A stretch of 64,000 nt of DNA, from positions 1,922,001 through 1,986,000 of the forward strand of contig OZ244870.1 of NCBI GenBank assembly GCA_965221205.1, in the 5' to 3' direction. This DNA comes from CBDFMG01 sp965221205 [NCBI: bacterium] (lineage in GTDB: Bacteria; SM23-31). The notes beneath the pieces are model-generated. The model did not search any database and was not told the origin of the DNA. It saw nothing but the letters and a program-made list of their open reading frames with translations. The first letter of the stretch is position 1; every line of letters starts with the position of its first letter. Both the position numbers and the translations under genes were made by a program. Below, one piece after another: positions 18,216-27,576 of the stretch.

Positions 18216-19442
18216 ATGCATCAAGTTAAATCCGAAAATAATTTCGAAGCCGAGACACATTATACAGTATCGGAAATAACCCGGCTTATCAAAGTTACGT
18301 TGGAAGATGCATTCTACTCAGTTTGGGTTGAGGGCGAAATTTCCGATTTTAAACGACATTCGTCTAGTCATTTTTACTTCACATTAAAAGATGAGCAAGC
18401 TCAGCTCTCGTCTGTTATGTGGCGTGGAAAAAATATAAATCTGTTTTTTACGCCGCAGGATGGGATGAAAGTACTCGCAAAAGGGAGAGTAACGCTCTTT
18501 GAAAAGGCTGGACGGTATCAGCTTGATGTAGATTTGATCCAGCCTCTTGGTGTGGGTGAGTTACAAATTGCCTTTGATCAATTAAAGAAAAGACTCCATG
18601 AAGAAGGGCTGTTCGACGAGAAATTTAAAAAAATCCTTCCCCTTTATCCAGATTCTATAGGAATTGTAACATCACCTACGGGAGCTGCTATCCGTGATAT
18701 CAAAAGTGTTATTCAAAGGAGATTCCCAGGTGTACAGATGATTCTTTGTCCCGTTCGTGTACAAGGTGATGGCGCAGCCGAAGAAATAGCACAAGCTATA
18801 AATGATTTTAATGATTATGATGCTGTAGATGTTCTGATTGTCGGCCGTGGTGGTGGCTCCCTTGAAGACCTATGGCCATTCAATGAAGAAATTGTCGCAC
18901 GGGCAATTTTCAAATCAGATATTCCTGTTGTTTCTGCTGTTGGACATGAAATCGATTTTTCTATTTCTGATTTTGTCGCAGATTTGCGTGCTCCTACTCC
19001 GTCAGCCGCAGCAGAGCTAGTTGTACGTGATGCAGCAAGAGAGTGGAGACACTGTGTCGAAAAATTGCATCGTATTCATAAAGTGATTATCGACAGAGTA
19101 CAGTTCAGTAGAGATAAGGTTGAAAACCTCGAACTGTCCCGTGCGCTTCAAATGCCACTGGAGCTTGTAAAGCAACCTTCATTACACCTTGATCTTCTTA
19201 CCACGAAGCTTGAATCAGCATATAAAAATCTCATCGGTGATAAAATAATTTATATTCGACAAATAGAACTTTTGCTGAAATCGTATGATCATGAGGCTGT
19301 GCTAAAACGAGGTTTTAGCATTACATATCTGAAAAAAGATGATAGTATCGTAAAAAATAAACGTCAACTTGAAATCGGAGATGAGATTGCGGTGAAATTC
19401 GCTCATGGTAACGCAGATGCATCCGTAACGGAATTGTTTTAA
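18216..19442 (+). CDS. xseA: Exodeoxyribonuclease VII large subunit
   Basis: Catalytic subunit of the single-strand-specific exonuclease VII. The 408 residues have an N-terminal OB fold (about 15-110: YTVSEITRLIKVTLEDAF, HFYFTLKDEQAQLSSVMWRG) and the nuclease domain (about 130-400) with GIVTSPTGAAIRDI, IVGRGGGSLEDLWPFNEE and VSAVGHEIDFSISDFVADLR. The terminal ALKRGFSITY motif is present as VLKRGFSITY. It is somewhat shorter than the E. coli protein in the coiled-coil region. xseB follows 30 bases later. Confidence 0.95.
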   Translation: MHQVKSENNFEAETHYTVSEITRLIKVTLEDAFYSVWVEGEISDFKRHSSSHFYFTLKDEQAQLSSVMWRGKNINLFFTPQDGMKVLAKGRVTLFEKAGRYQLDVDLIQPLGVGELQIAFDQLKKRLHEEGLFDEKFKKILPLYPDSIGIVTSPTGAAIRDIKSVIQRRFPGVQMILCPVRVQGDGAAEEIAQAINDFNDYDAVDVLIVGRGGGSLEDLWPFNEEIVARAIFKSDIPVVSAVGHEIDFSISDFVADLRAPTPSAAAELVVRDAAREWRHCVEKLHRIHKVIIDRVQFSRDKVENLELSRALQMPLELVKQPSLHLDLLTTKLESAYKNLIGDKIIYIRQIELLLKSYDHEAVLKRGFSITYLKKDDSIVKNKRQLEIGDEIAVKFAHGNADASVTELF

Positions 19443-19472
19443 GGTGCGCTCAAACACCGGAATTAATGGGTT

Positions 19473-19697
19473 ATGACAAAAAACGAAAAAAAATTTGAAG
19501 AAGCTCTGAAACGGCTGGATGACATTGTGCATAACCTTGAGCAAGGAAAGGTAGCGCTTGAAGATACAGTCGTACTCTTTCAAGAAGGAATTTCGCTTGT
19601 AAAAATATGTAAGGATAAACTGCAATCTGCTGAAAAAGAGATTCAAAAAATAGTCAAAGACAGCGATGGTGATTTTCAATTAACAATTCTGTCATAA
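19473..19697 (+). CDS. xseB: Exodeoxyribonuclease VII small subunit
   Basis: Small helical subunit that decorates the XseA coiled coil. The 74 residues contain FEEALKRLDDIVHNLEQGKV and LEDTVVLFQEGISLVKICKD, the family hallmark. It lies directly between xseA and nadK on the same strand, an arrangement seen in many genomes. Full length. Confidence 0.93.
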   Translation: MTKNEKKFEEALKRLDDIVHNLEQGKVALEDTVVLFQEGISLVKICKDKLQSAEKEIQKIVKDSDGDFQLTILS

Positions 19698-19730
19698 GCA
19701 TGTACTTTAGCGGGTACGTTTGGAGAAAAA

Positions 19731-20630
19731 GTGAACTTTGGAATTACAGGTAATATTGAGCGAAAAGAAATTCATGAACCTGTCCGTAAAGTTATTGACA
19801 GACTTGAAAATCAAGATATATCTTTTGTAATTGAAGACAGCTTTGTACAAAAACTCAATTTGTCGGATAAAGGAATTACCCGAAAAGAGCTCGGTAATAT
19901 TTCAGATATGATTCTGGCTTTTGGCGGTGATGGAACACTCCTGTACATAGCAAAAACACTCGAAAATTTTAATATTCCGATACTGGGGATCAATGCTGGA
20001 CATCTCGGATTTTTAACAGAGATCACACCAGAAGAACTACCGAACATTATTCACGACTTAGTCCAAAACAAGTATACTGTTGAAAAGCGGATCATGATCG
20101 AAGCTGTGACAGATACTAACGGTTCAGAGCATTTGCTTGCTGTCAACGATATCTTTATTGATAAGAGTAATTATGAACGGACAATAAAACTCGCTTTAAC
20201 CATCAATGATAAATTTTGTCACACATATGTTGCAAACGGTATAATTGTTTCGACAGCTACCGGCTCTACTGCTTATTCTCTTTCTGCGGGCGGTCCGATA
20301 ATGTATCCAACAATTGAAAATTTACTTATTAGTCCTGTTTATCCCCACACACTTTCCGCACGTCCGATGGTAATTCCTGGCGATTTCACTATTGCAATAG
20401 AACTGCAATCGGGACCGGATGAAGTACCTATTAGTGCAGATGGACATGTCGCAACAATTTTAAAGCCCGGCAGCAAAGTGTTTATACGAAAATGTCCAAA
20501 TTTTCTTAATTTAGTTCACTTACCTTCACATAGTTTTTTTAATGTCCTGCAATCTAAATTGGGATGGGGAACCAGGAATGAATTTCCAGGATCTATGGTA
20601 GCAGAGGAGTTTCATGTCAAGAAATGGTAA
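19731..20630 (+). CDS. nadK: NAD kinase
   Basis: Phosphorylates NAD to NADP. The 299 residues begin with GTG 19731 (MNFGITGNIERKE). The diagnostic GGDGT motif is in ILAFGGDGTLLYIAKT (about residues 61-76), followed by GINAGHLGFLTEI, VNDIFIDKS and NGIIVSTATGSTAYSLSAGG. Its last 17 bases overlap the start of the decayed receiver/kinase gene. It is intact and is the last healthy gene before the decayed block. NAD supply also involves nadB further on. Confidence 0.95.
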   Translation: MNFGITGNIERKEIHEPVRKVIDRLENQDISFVIEDSFVQKLNLSDKGITRKELGNISDMILAFGGDGTLLYIAKTLENFNIPILGINAGHLGFLTEITPEELPNIIHDLVQNKYTVEKRIMIEAVTDTNGSEHLLAVNDIFIDKSNYERTIKLALTINDKFCHTYVANGIIVSTATGSTAYSLSAGGPIMYPTIENLLISPVYPHTLSARPMVIPGDFTIAIELQSGPDEVPISADGHVATILKPGSKVFIRKCPNFLNLVHLPSHSFFNVLQSKLGWGTRNEFPGSMVAEEFHVKKW

Positions 20631-22380
20631 AATTCTCATTGTTGATGATGAACTATACATTCGTGAGCTTCTCTCACAAATTCTCAAAGAAGATTTTAAT
20701 GCCCTCGATTTTGCTGAAGATGGTGAAGAAGCATGCCAAAAACTTGAAAAAACCAATTATGACCTTGTAATAACAGATTTAGATATGCCTAAAGCAGATG
20801 GGCTTGCTGTTCTCAAAACAGCCCGTGAGCTGTATGACGATATAATTGTCCTCATTAAGACAGGCAGAGCCTCTCTTGAAGCAGCAATTGAGGCTGTCAA
20901 TCTTGTGGAGCAGACCAATTTATCACAAAACCGTTCGATGTGCAGCACCTTTTTCGTCTTGTTACTATTCAACTGGACAAACAGAAGCTTTTTCGGGAAA
21001 ATATCAGACTCAATCATCAGACGGAGCGTGACAGTGATCTCCTCAAGAAAAATCTTGTGGAACTTTCAATTATTTTCAATTTCACCAAGAATCTTGCATA
21101 TAATTTCGATGTGACTGAGATATATGCAAGTATATTTGAATCCATTTCGGAAGCTTTCTACATTGGTTTATGTTCCATACTCGATATCAAACGAAAAACT
21201 ATTACGGTAAAATCTTACGGAAAACTCGAGCCAAATACTCTTGAGCAATTGAAATAGATTTTACTTGCCAAAGCGGGTGCTTCGCTTGATGGGAAAAGCG
21301 TTACGTTTGAGTCCAGTTTGAAAATGAAGAATTGCTCTTTGATGAAGCAGTTTCTGAAAGCTATAAAGCTATACTGTACAGCTCAAATTTAACCAGCTTC
21401 AGCATGTTGTGCGAAGCCAGAGGACTAAAATGCAGCTTATTATAGAAGATCTTCCTGATTTAATTATTGTTTATGATTTGCAGGAGATTCAATACAAGTG
21501 AACAAAGCTGCAAATGACCTGTATTCAGGAGTTTACTCTGGACCGAAAAGATAATAAGACCACTGTTCTTGATGCACATGTTGCTAATTTGCTTGCACAC
21601 GATGAAATGAGTCAGGGCATTATGATGGTCTTGCGGGATGTGTAACCAGGGAGTGGGAAGTTGAGCGGCTTAAAAGTAAATTTATATCTAATGTATCTTA
21701 TGAACTGCGCACTCCTGTTGCAACGCTCAAGGAATTTGCTTCAATTATAAAGAAAGGCATTGCCGGGCCAGTTTCTAAAACGCAAATGGATTACCTAAAT
21801 ATTATGTCACATAATTTAGAGCGGCTTAACAAAATTATAGATAACCTACTTAACATGTCACTTATTGAAGCAGGGATTATGAAATTACGGAAATCCAATT
21901 TCAACCTTCACAATTTAATTGAAAATGTAGTGCGAAGTGTCGAGGTTCATTATAAGAAAAAAAATATTGATCTTAAGCTGGAAATTCAAAATGATATTGA
22001 TGAAATATATGCAGATGCCGGATGCTATTACTCAAATTCTACTCAATTGTTTTGACAATGCTCAGAAATTTTCAGAAAACGGATCAACGGTTATATTAAA
22101 AGTTCGAAGTAATGAATCGTCACTTGAATTGGAGTTCCAAGATTCCGGCCGGGGCATTTTGAAAAAGGACCTGCCAAAAATTTTCAACAGATTTTACAGA
22201 ATAGAAGATAATGAAAAAGCCCGGGAAGAAGGCTCCGGCCTTGGTTTGTCAATAATTAAAGAATTTGTTGACCTTCATGGAGGATCGGTAAAAGTAACAA
22301 GTGAGCTCAATAAAGGAACTACTATACATATTAACATGCCCTTGCAGATGAAACAAGAAAATGTCGAGGTGAATCTGTGA
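20614..22380 (+). pseudogene. Broken hybrid regulator: receiver-GAF-PAS-histidine kinase
   Basis: Pieces in several frames assemble into one protein. A receiver domain comes first (ILIVDDELYIRELLSQIL, ITDLDMPKADG), then a GAF-like region (FNFTKNLAYNFDVTEIYASI), a PAS-like fragment (QVNKAANDLYSG), HisKA (SKFISNVSYELRTPVATL) and HATPase_c (FQDSGRGILKKDLPKIFNRF, GSGLGLSIIKEF). Frame changes lie near 20902, 21315, 21490, 21560, 21642 and 22018, with stops including TAG at 21255. The phosphoacceptor His of the H-box is Tyr (TAT 21699-21701), so the kinase would be dead even if the frame were repaired. A GT dinucleotide duplication (21640-21643) causes one shift. It probably once controlled the pilus genes downstream. 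Confidence 0.9.
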
Positions 22381-22757
22381 GCGAACGAAGAATTTTAATG
22401 ATCGAAGATGAACTCGATTTTCTAAAAGCCCTGCAAACACGTCTGGAATCAGATGGATATGAAGTATTGACAGCGCATGACGGATTTGACGGGTTGAATA
22501 TTGCCCGGAAGAATAATCCTGATTTGATTATTCTTGACGTTATGATTCCAAAAATAAACGGATTTAAGGTCTGTAGATTACTGAAGTACGATGACTCCTA
22601 TAAACAAATTCCGATTATTATGATACCGGTACGAACTGAGACAGAAGATAAGAGATTTGGGGAGGAAACAGGGTGTGATTTGTTTTTAACAAAGCCGTTA
22701 AATACGGATCAGTTGGTTGAGTCACTTGAGAAATTGTTAATTTCTGATGCTACTTAA
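22377..22757 (+). CDS. Single-domain response regulator (receiver only)
   Basis: 126-residue CheY-like receiver starting GTG 22377, overlapping the broken kinase by 4 bases. The acidic pair (IEDELDF), the phosphorylation Asp ([13 protein letters not shown]) and the Lys (LTKPLN) are present. The conserved switch Thr/Ser after beta-4 is replaced by Pro (IIMIPVR where relatives have IIMLTAR), and a Cys replaces Ala in TGCD. The frame is open from end to end, but its cognate kinase is destroyed and the switch residue is lost, so signalling function is doubtful. Confidence 0.75.
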   Translation: MSERRILMIEDELDFLKALQTRLESDGYEVLTAHDGFDGLNIARKNNPDLIILDVMIPKINGFKVCRLLKYDDSYKQIPIIMIPVRTETEDKRFGEETGCDLFLTKPLNTDQLVESLEKLLISDAT

Positions 22758-22761
22758 CATA

Positions 22762-24354
22762 ATGGCGTATTTCGGGATGGACGAAATTACCGTGACCTTT
22801 GTTTTCTCCTTTGGCGCTTCGATTGGCAGTTTTCTGAATGTTTGTATCTATCGAATCCCAAGAAATATTTCGGTTATTTTTCCTCATTCTCAATGTCCTG
22901 CTTGCAGCAAAAACTCGGTGTAATCGACATGGTGCCGATACGGAGTTTTTTACTATTACGAGGCAAATGCAGATACTGTCTTTCCAAAATCTCAATTCGC
23001 TATTTTATTGTTGAATTCCTTACCGGCTTACTTACACTCTTAGTGTTCTGGTGGCATGGTTTAACATGGATAGAAATTGCATCGTTAATCTTTATTTATG
23101 GTAATTAGGTCAAAAGCGGACTAACGTGAATTTTAATTAAAGGATGGTATAGATTTTGGTTTCTGTAATTGTATCTCCATTCCATTTCCTTGCGATATAC
23201 TCAAAGATTTTTGCTAACACCATGGTACTGTAAGCGTCTTTCTTGTGCAAATGACCAGAAAATCCCTCAAGGCCGTTACTATATGACGACGTTCCGTGAT
23301 GCACTATGTGTTATGATCGACCGTACGCTGTTTACCAAAAAACTGCAGCGATGTATACGAACGGAACACAGCAGTGGAGAAGACGCTCCCTTTCGCAGCG
23401 GTGTCCCTGATCTCGTTCATCAAGCGGCAGTCACATCGTAGTAAATAGCTTCCCGTGACGTTCCACCATGCCGAAAACCTTTATTGTACCGGCACTCCCG
23501 CGACCGCTGGTTCCCGTACGTTTCTTACCAAAGCAGCGTGCATCATATTCTATCTCGCCGGAAAATCTTCTCAATTCCTGACACAAAAAATTATAAATCT
23601 TCTGTCGATAAAGCATCTAGTTTCCTCGCACCGTCGTGGAGCCAAAACCAAGACCTCTGGCAGCTTTATTGGCAGGTATCTCCAAAGAAACATAATGCAG
23701 TAGAGCAAGATCGTCCTTGAACCGCTTCGGGCTGTAGTTACAAGAACATTGAGTACCTGTAAAACGATTATCACGCAAACGGTACAGACGATCCCCAGAA
23801 CAAAAGGGACATGATATACCAACAATCAATCTAGTGACTTTTTCTTCCATTCCAAGTATACTGTAACACTTGATCCGAAAATAACCTAAGTACCTAATTT
23901 ATTATTGATAGCAATATTTTTCCTTGATATAGATTTTCAAATAATACCCGATTCATTAGTTATTGCAAGCGTTGTTAATGGAATTTTATTTGGCTTGTTA
24001 TCCCCACTTTCGAGCTGGCTGGAAATGGTGAATAGAGCACTTATTGGTGGCGGATTTCTGTTTTTATCTTCTGTTGCCGGATCTCGGATTTTTAAAAAAG
24101 AGAACATGGGTGGTGGCGATATAAAATCAGGATTTATGATGGGGCTGTTTCTGGGGATAAAAAACATTGTCGTCGGCTTGTTTTCCGCGTTTTTATGCGC
24201 GGCATTGTTTGAAGGTGGCAGGATGCTTTTTAAAGGAAAAATTCAAAAAGGTGTAATCCCGTTTGGACCATATCTTGCTATTGGAGCCGTGGTAGGTTTG
24301 CTTTTTGGTGATATTATTGCGGACATGTATATTGCTTGGTTTTTCATGACCTAA
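22762..24354 (+). pseudogene. pilD: Type IV prepilin peptidase, frameshifted and split by an insertion element
   Basis: The N-terminal half (from ATG 22762) has the N-methylase-type zinc region: [16 protein letters not shown] and RGKCRYC, then a membrane segment. A frameshift/stop lies at TAA 22921. Coding then breaks at about 23105, and the C-terminal half resumes at about 23899 with FLDIDFQIIPDS and MGGGDIKSG, the two Asp motifs of the aspartic prepilin peptidase. Removing 23106-23898 restores the frame across the junction. This enzyme would process type IV pilin or type II secretion pseudopilins. As it stands it cannot be made. Confidence 0.9.
23106..23898 (-). mobile_element. Degraded IS1595 (ISXO2-like) element inside the prepilin peptidase gene
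   Basis: The minus strand encodes broken pieces of an IS1595-type transposase. An N-terminal zinc ribbon (CPFCSGDRLYRLRDNRF, 23850 downwards) comes first, then GEIEYDARCFGKKRTG and GRGSAGTIKVFGMVERHGK, the first Asp motif of the DDE-like domain with its following DE changed to DA. Next are VFRSYTSLQF and, in another frame, FWSFAQERRL. An imperfect inverted pair AATTAGGT / ACCTAATT brackets it at 23103-23110 and 23892-23899. Boundaries are approximate and no clean target duplication was found. Several stops and frameshifts mean it can no longer move, so the insertion is not recent. Confidence 0.85.
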
Positions 24355-24415
24355 AAAAATTCAATACTAGGTGATAAACAATTTCCATATAATTAAGCTA
24401 ATACTTATATTAAAT

Positions 24416-26173
24416 ATGCATTTTATTATTTTTGAAAACTCATTCGATCCTGAATTCTCGGATAAAATAGTAAACCATAAAGAGAGTGACCGTGCAAAAG
24501 GGGGGGGTAGACTTAAGATAGGTGACCTGCTAGTATCGGCTGGAGCTATTAATGAAGATCATCTGAAAAAGGGATTGCAGCTTCAAAAGCAAAAAGGAAT
24601 GCAATTAGGTAAAGTCCTCATCCAATTAGGATTTACTACTCAGGCTAAAATTATGGAAGTCCTCAGTGAGCAACTTGAACTACCATCTCTGTCGCTTGGC
24701 ACGTACCATATTGATACGGAGTCGCTGGCACACATTAATGAAAATTTTGCCCGGATGAAAAAAATACTACCATTGTTCCAATTGAACAACGACACATTGA
24801 CAATTACTATGGTGGATCCGCTTGACGTATTTACGCTCGTTTACGCTCGATGAGTTAGATCAAAAGCTTAATCTCGAAATCGAAGCAGCAGTCTGCACTG
24901 AAGAAGATTTGAATAGTGCACTTGATATATTACGAGACAAGTGGTAAAATGGATGGAGTAGTTCAATTTATTCAGGATGAAAAAGTTTCTGACGAACTTT
25001 ATGCCGGAGATGATGTTCTTACTGCTGATGCGACTGGTGAAGAAGCGCCTATCATACGTCTCGTTAATCTGATTTTTTCTCAGGCAATCAAAGACAAAGC
25101 TAGCGATATCCATGTTGAACCCGAAGAAGATCTGCTTCGGGTTCGTTTCCGGGTTGTCGGTGTGCTGGTTGAAGTATTTGTTCAGCCAAAGCATCTGCAA
25201 TATGCTACCGCCTCACGTATAAAAATCATGTCTGAATTAAATGTTGCCGAGCGAAGACTCCCGCAGGATGGCCGGTTTCAGATTCGAGTTGATAATCACG
25301 ATGTCGATATTCGTGTGTCTACAATTCCTACTGTGATGGGTGAAAACATTGTAATGAGGATTTTAGACAAAACAAATCTCATCGTCAATCTTGATGACAT
25401 TGGCTTCACACCGAAGACTCAGAAGGAGTTTGAAAAAAATCTTAATAGTCCTTATGGAATAATTCTTGTCATCGGACCAACCGGAAGCGGAAAAACGACG
25501 ACGCTTTATTCCGCGCTACATTCGATAAATGATTTATCTAAAAACATTATTACTATTGAAGGTCCGATTGAATACCGGTTAAAAATCATTCGCCAATCAC
25601 AAGTGAATAGTAAAATCGGTATGGCCTTCGCAGCATGGCTCCGCTCAATATTGCGGCAGGACCCCGATATTATCATGGTTGGTGAGATTCGTGACTCTGA
25701 AACAGCTTCCGTTGCTGTGCAGGCCGCGTTTGCAGGACATTTGGTTTTAAGCACACTCCACACCAACGATGCTTCTGGAGCCGTAACCAGACTTGTTGAT
25801 ATGGATGTTGAGCCGTTGTAGCACAGCGACTAATCCTGAAATTCTGTTTAAAATGTAAAGCTTCTTATGAAGCTTCCAATGTACTGGTAAAAGAATTGCG
25901 TCTTCAGTCCAAGAAAAAGTATACCTTTTATAAAGGGAAAGGATGTAGAAACTGTAAGGAAACCGGATACAGAGGACGTTTGATAATTTTTGAGTTTCTC
26001 ACGGTCGATGATGAAATTCGACATATGATACTTGAAAAAAAATCGCCATTAGATGTTGCGACTACGCCATGAAAAATGGAATGAAATCATTGCGCCAAGA
26101 TGGCCTCCTCAAAGCACTGAATGGATTGACAACGGTTGAAGAAGTCATGAATTCAACACAGGCTGTTGTATAA
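24416..26173 (+). pseudogene. pilB: Type IV pilus assembly / type II secretion ATPase PilB/GspE, frameshifted
   Basis: The N-terminal GSPII_E domain (RLKIGDLLVSAGAINEDHL) runs to a frameshift caused by a 10-bp duplication at 24830-24849. The ATPase core follows in another frame with GPTGSGKTTTLYSAL (Walker A), QDPDIIMVGEIRDSETA (Walker B) and LSTLHTNDA. It ends at TAG 25819. About ten codons are missing there, and the C-terminal zinc region continues in a new frame (AQRLILKFCLKCKASYEAS, CRNCKETGYRGR) to TAA 26171. Another shift lies near 26070. The start codon is uncertain: ATG 24416 or GTG 24371. The gene would power pilus extension but is dead. Confidence 0.9.
24830..24849. repeat. Perfect 10-bp tandem duplication in pilB
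   Basis: Two adjacent copies of TTTACGCTCG (24830-24839, 24840-24849). With one copy the protein reads DVFTLDELDQK. The extra copy shifts the frame and creates a stop at TGA 24851. Same unit length as the duplication in the rpsP tail. Confidence 0.88.
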
Positions 26174-27422
26174 TGTCCCAAAGTGATACAAAAAAAAGAT
26201 AATTGTTGTATCACATGACAAGGCAGCGCTCAAGAAAATCCGTTCACTGAAGACGGATTTTCCTGTGGAATTTTCGATCTTACAAGAGTCATATGGTCTA
26301 TTAAAAAAACTTAGGAATCTCAAAGCTAACCTGTTTATCCTTGATTTTAATCTGCCGCTTATATCTGGAGAAGAACTCGTTAAGATCGTCCACGACAGTG
26401 CTCCCGATGTCCCGATTATAACCATTGTGAGTAATGTAGGTGCAGAAACAAGCAAGGCGGTTATAAACGCGGCACCTATGATTATATAACACATCCGGTT
26501 GATGCAGACGAACTGCAGGCAAAAATTCAAAATCTCCTCTTTTCAGAAGCCTACCATTTTCGTATTGCATCATTGCGCGACAAGATAAAAAACACTTTCG
26601 GTCTGGATAATATTATTGGTGATTGTGATGAAATGTGGAAAGTTTTTCACGCTGTCCATAATATCTCCAAAAGCAATGTTACAGTTTTTATCTCCGGTGA
26701 GAGCGGAACAGATAAGGAGCTACTTGCACGGGTTATTTATCATAATAGCCTGCGGCGTAATAATCCTCTTATTGTTATCAACTGTGCGGCAATACCCGAA
26801 AACCTTCTCGAATCAGAACTCTTCGGCCATGAAAAATGCTTATTTTCGGGAGCCATCAGCAAGCGTATCGGTAAATTTGAACTTGCTGATCAAGGAAAAT
26901 CTTTCTTGATGAGATAGCAGAAATGTCAGTGTATATGCAGTCAAAAATTCTGCGGGTCCTTGAAGAGCAGGATTTTGAGCGGGTTGGCGGCAATACGACG
27001 ATTAAAGTTGATGTGAGAATTATTACAGCAACCAATAAAATCCTCGAGGAAGAAGTTAAAGAAGACAGGTTCCGTGAAGATCTTTTTTACAGAATAAATG
27101 TATATCCTATTAATCTTCCACCATTGAGACAACGTGTAGAAGATATTCCGCTTCTGGTATTCTTATTTCTAAAGGAATTAAATGAGCGGAATAACATAGA
27201 AGTTGTGAGTATTACTGAAACGGCAATGGAGAGGTTAAAACAATATCCGTGGCCGGGTAATGTCAGAGAGCTTGAAAATGTTATGAACGGGCGATACTCA
27301 ACTGTCCGGGTAAAGTATTGACCGTAGAGGAATTCAATCGTCTGGATGGAAATGCACTCTTAAAGGATGCAGCACCTGCAGAAACAGAATTGAAAGATTA
27401 TATTGAGGAATCATATAGCTGA
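26173..27422 (+). pseudogene. NtrC-family sigma-54 response regulator, frameshifted
   Basis: The ATG overlaps the pilB stop (TAATG). A receiver domain (LFILDFNLPLISGEELVKIV) leads into a sigma-54 AAA+ domain with NCAAIPENLLESELFGHE, DVRIITATNK and YPWPGNVRELENV. Frameshifts lie near 26200, 26472, 26906 and 27292. Walker A reads GESGTDKE where the family has GESGTGKE, and the sigma-54 contact loop reads CLFSGA where GAFTGA is expected. The C-terminal Fis-type HTH is missing. Relatives next to pilB usually drive pilin transcription. Loss of both motifs shows relaxed selection beyond the frameshifts. Confidence 0.9.
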
Positions 27423-27576
27423 AATCAGAAGAGTACATAAAACTCTGAATTAAAAAAAGAGTTTTGTCACTATTTATTACGTACTTTTGAAATCTTCCAA
27501 AGCTATGCATCAGAAAAGCGGATTTTTTGTGACACAAGTTTACTAAATTTCACATTATAGGGACATGTAAATTAAC

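Noticed and set aside
27438-27465. AT-rich inverted repeat AAAACTC/GAGTTTT after the NtrC-like pseudogene
   Set aside because: Stem of A-T pairs with a 13-base loop and only a short T run; too weak to call a terminator.
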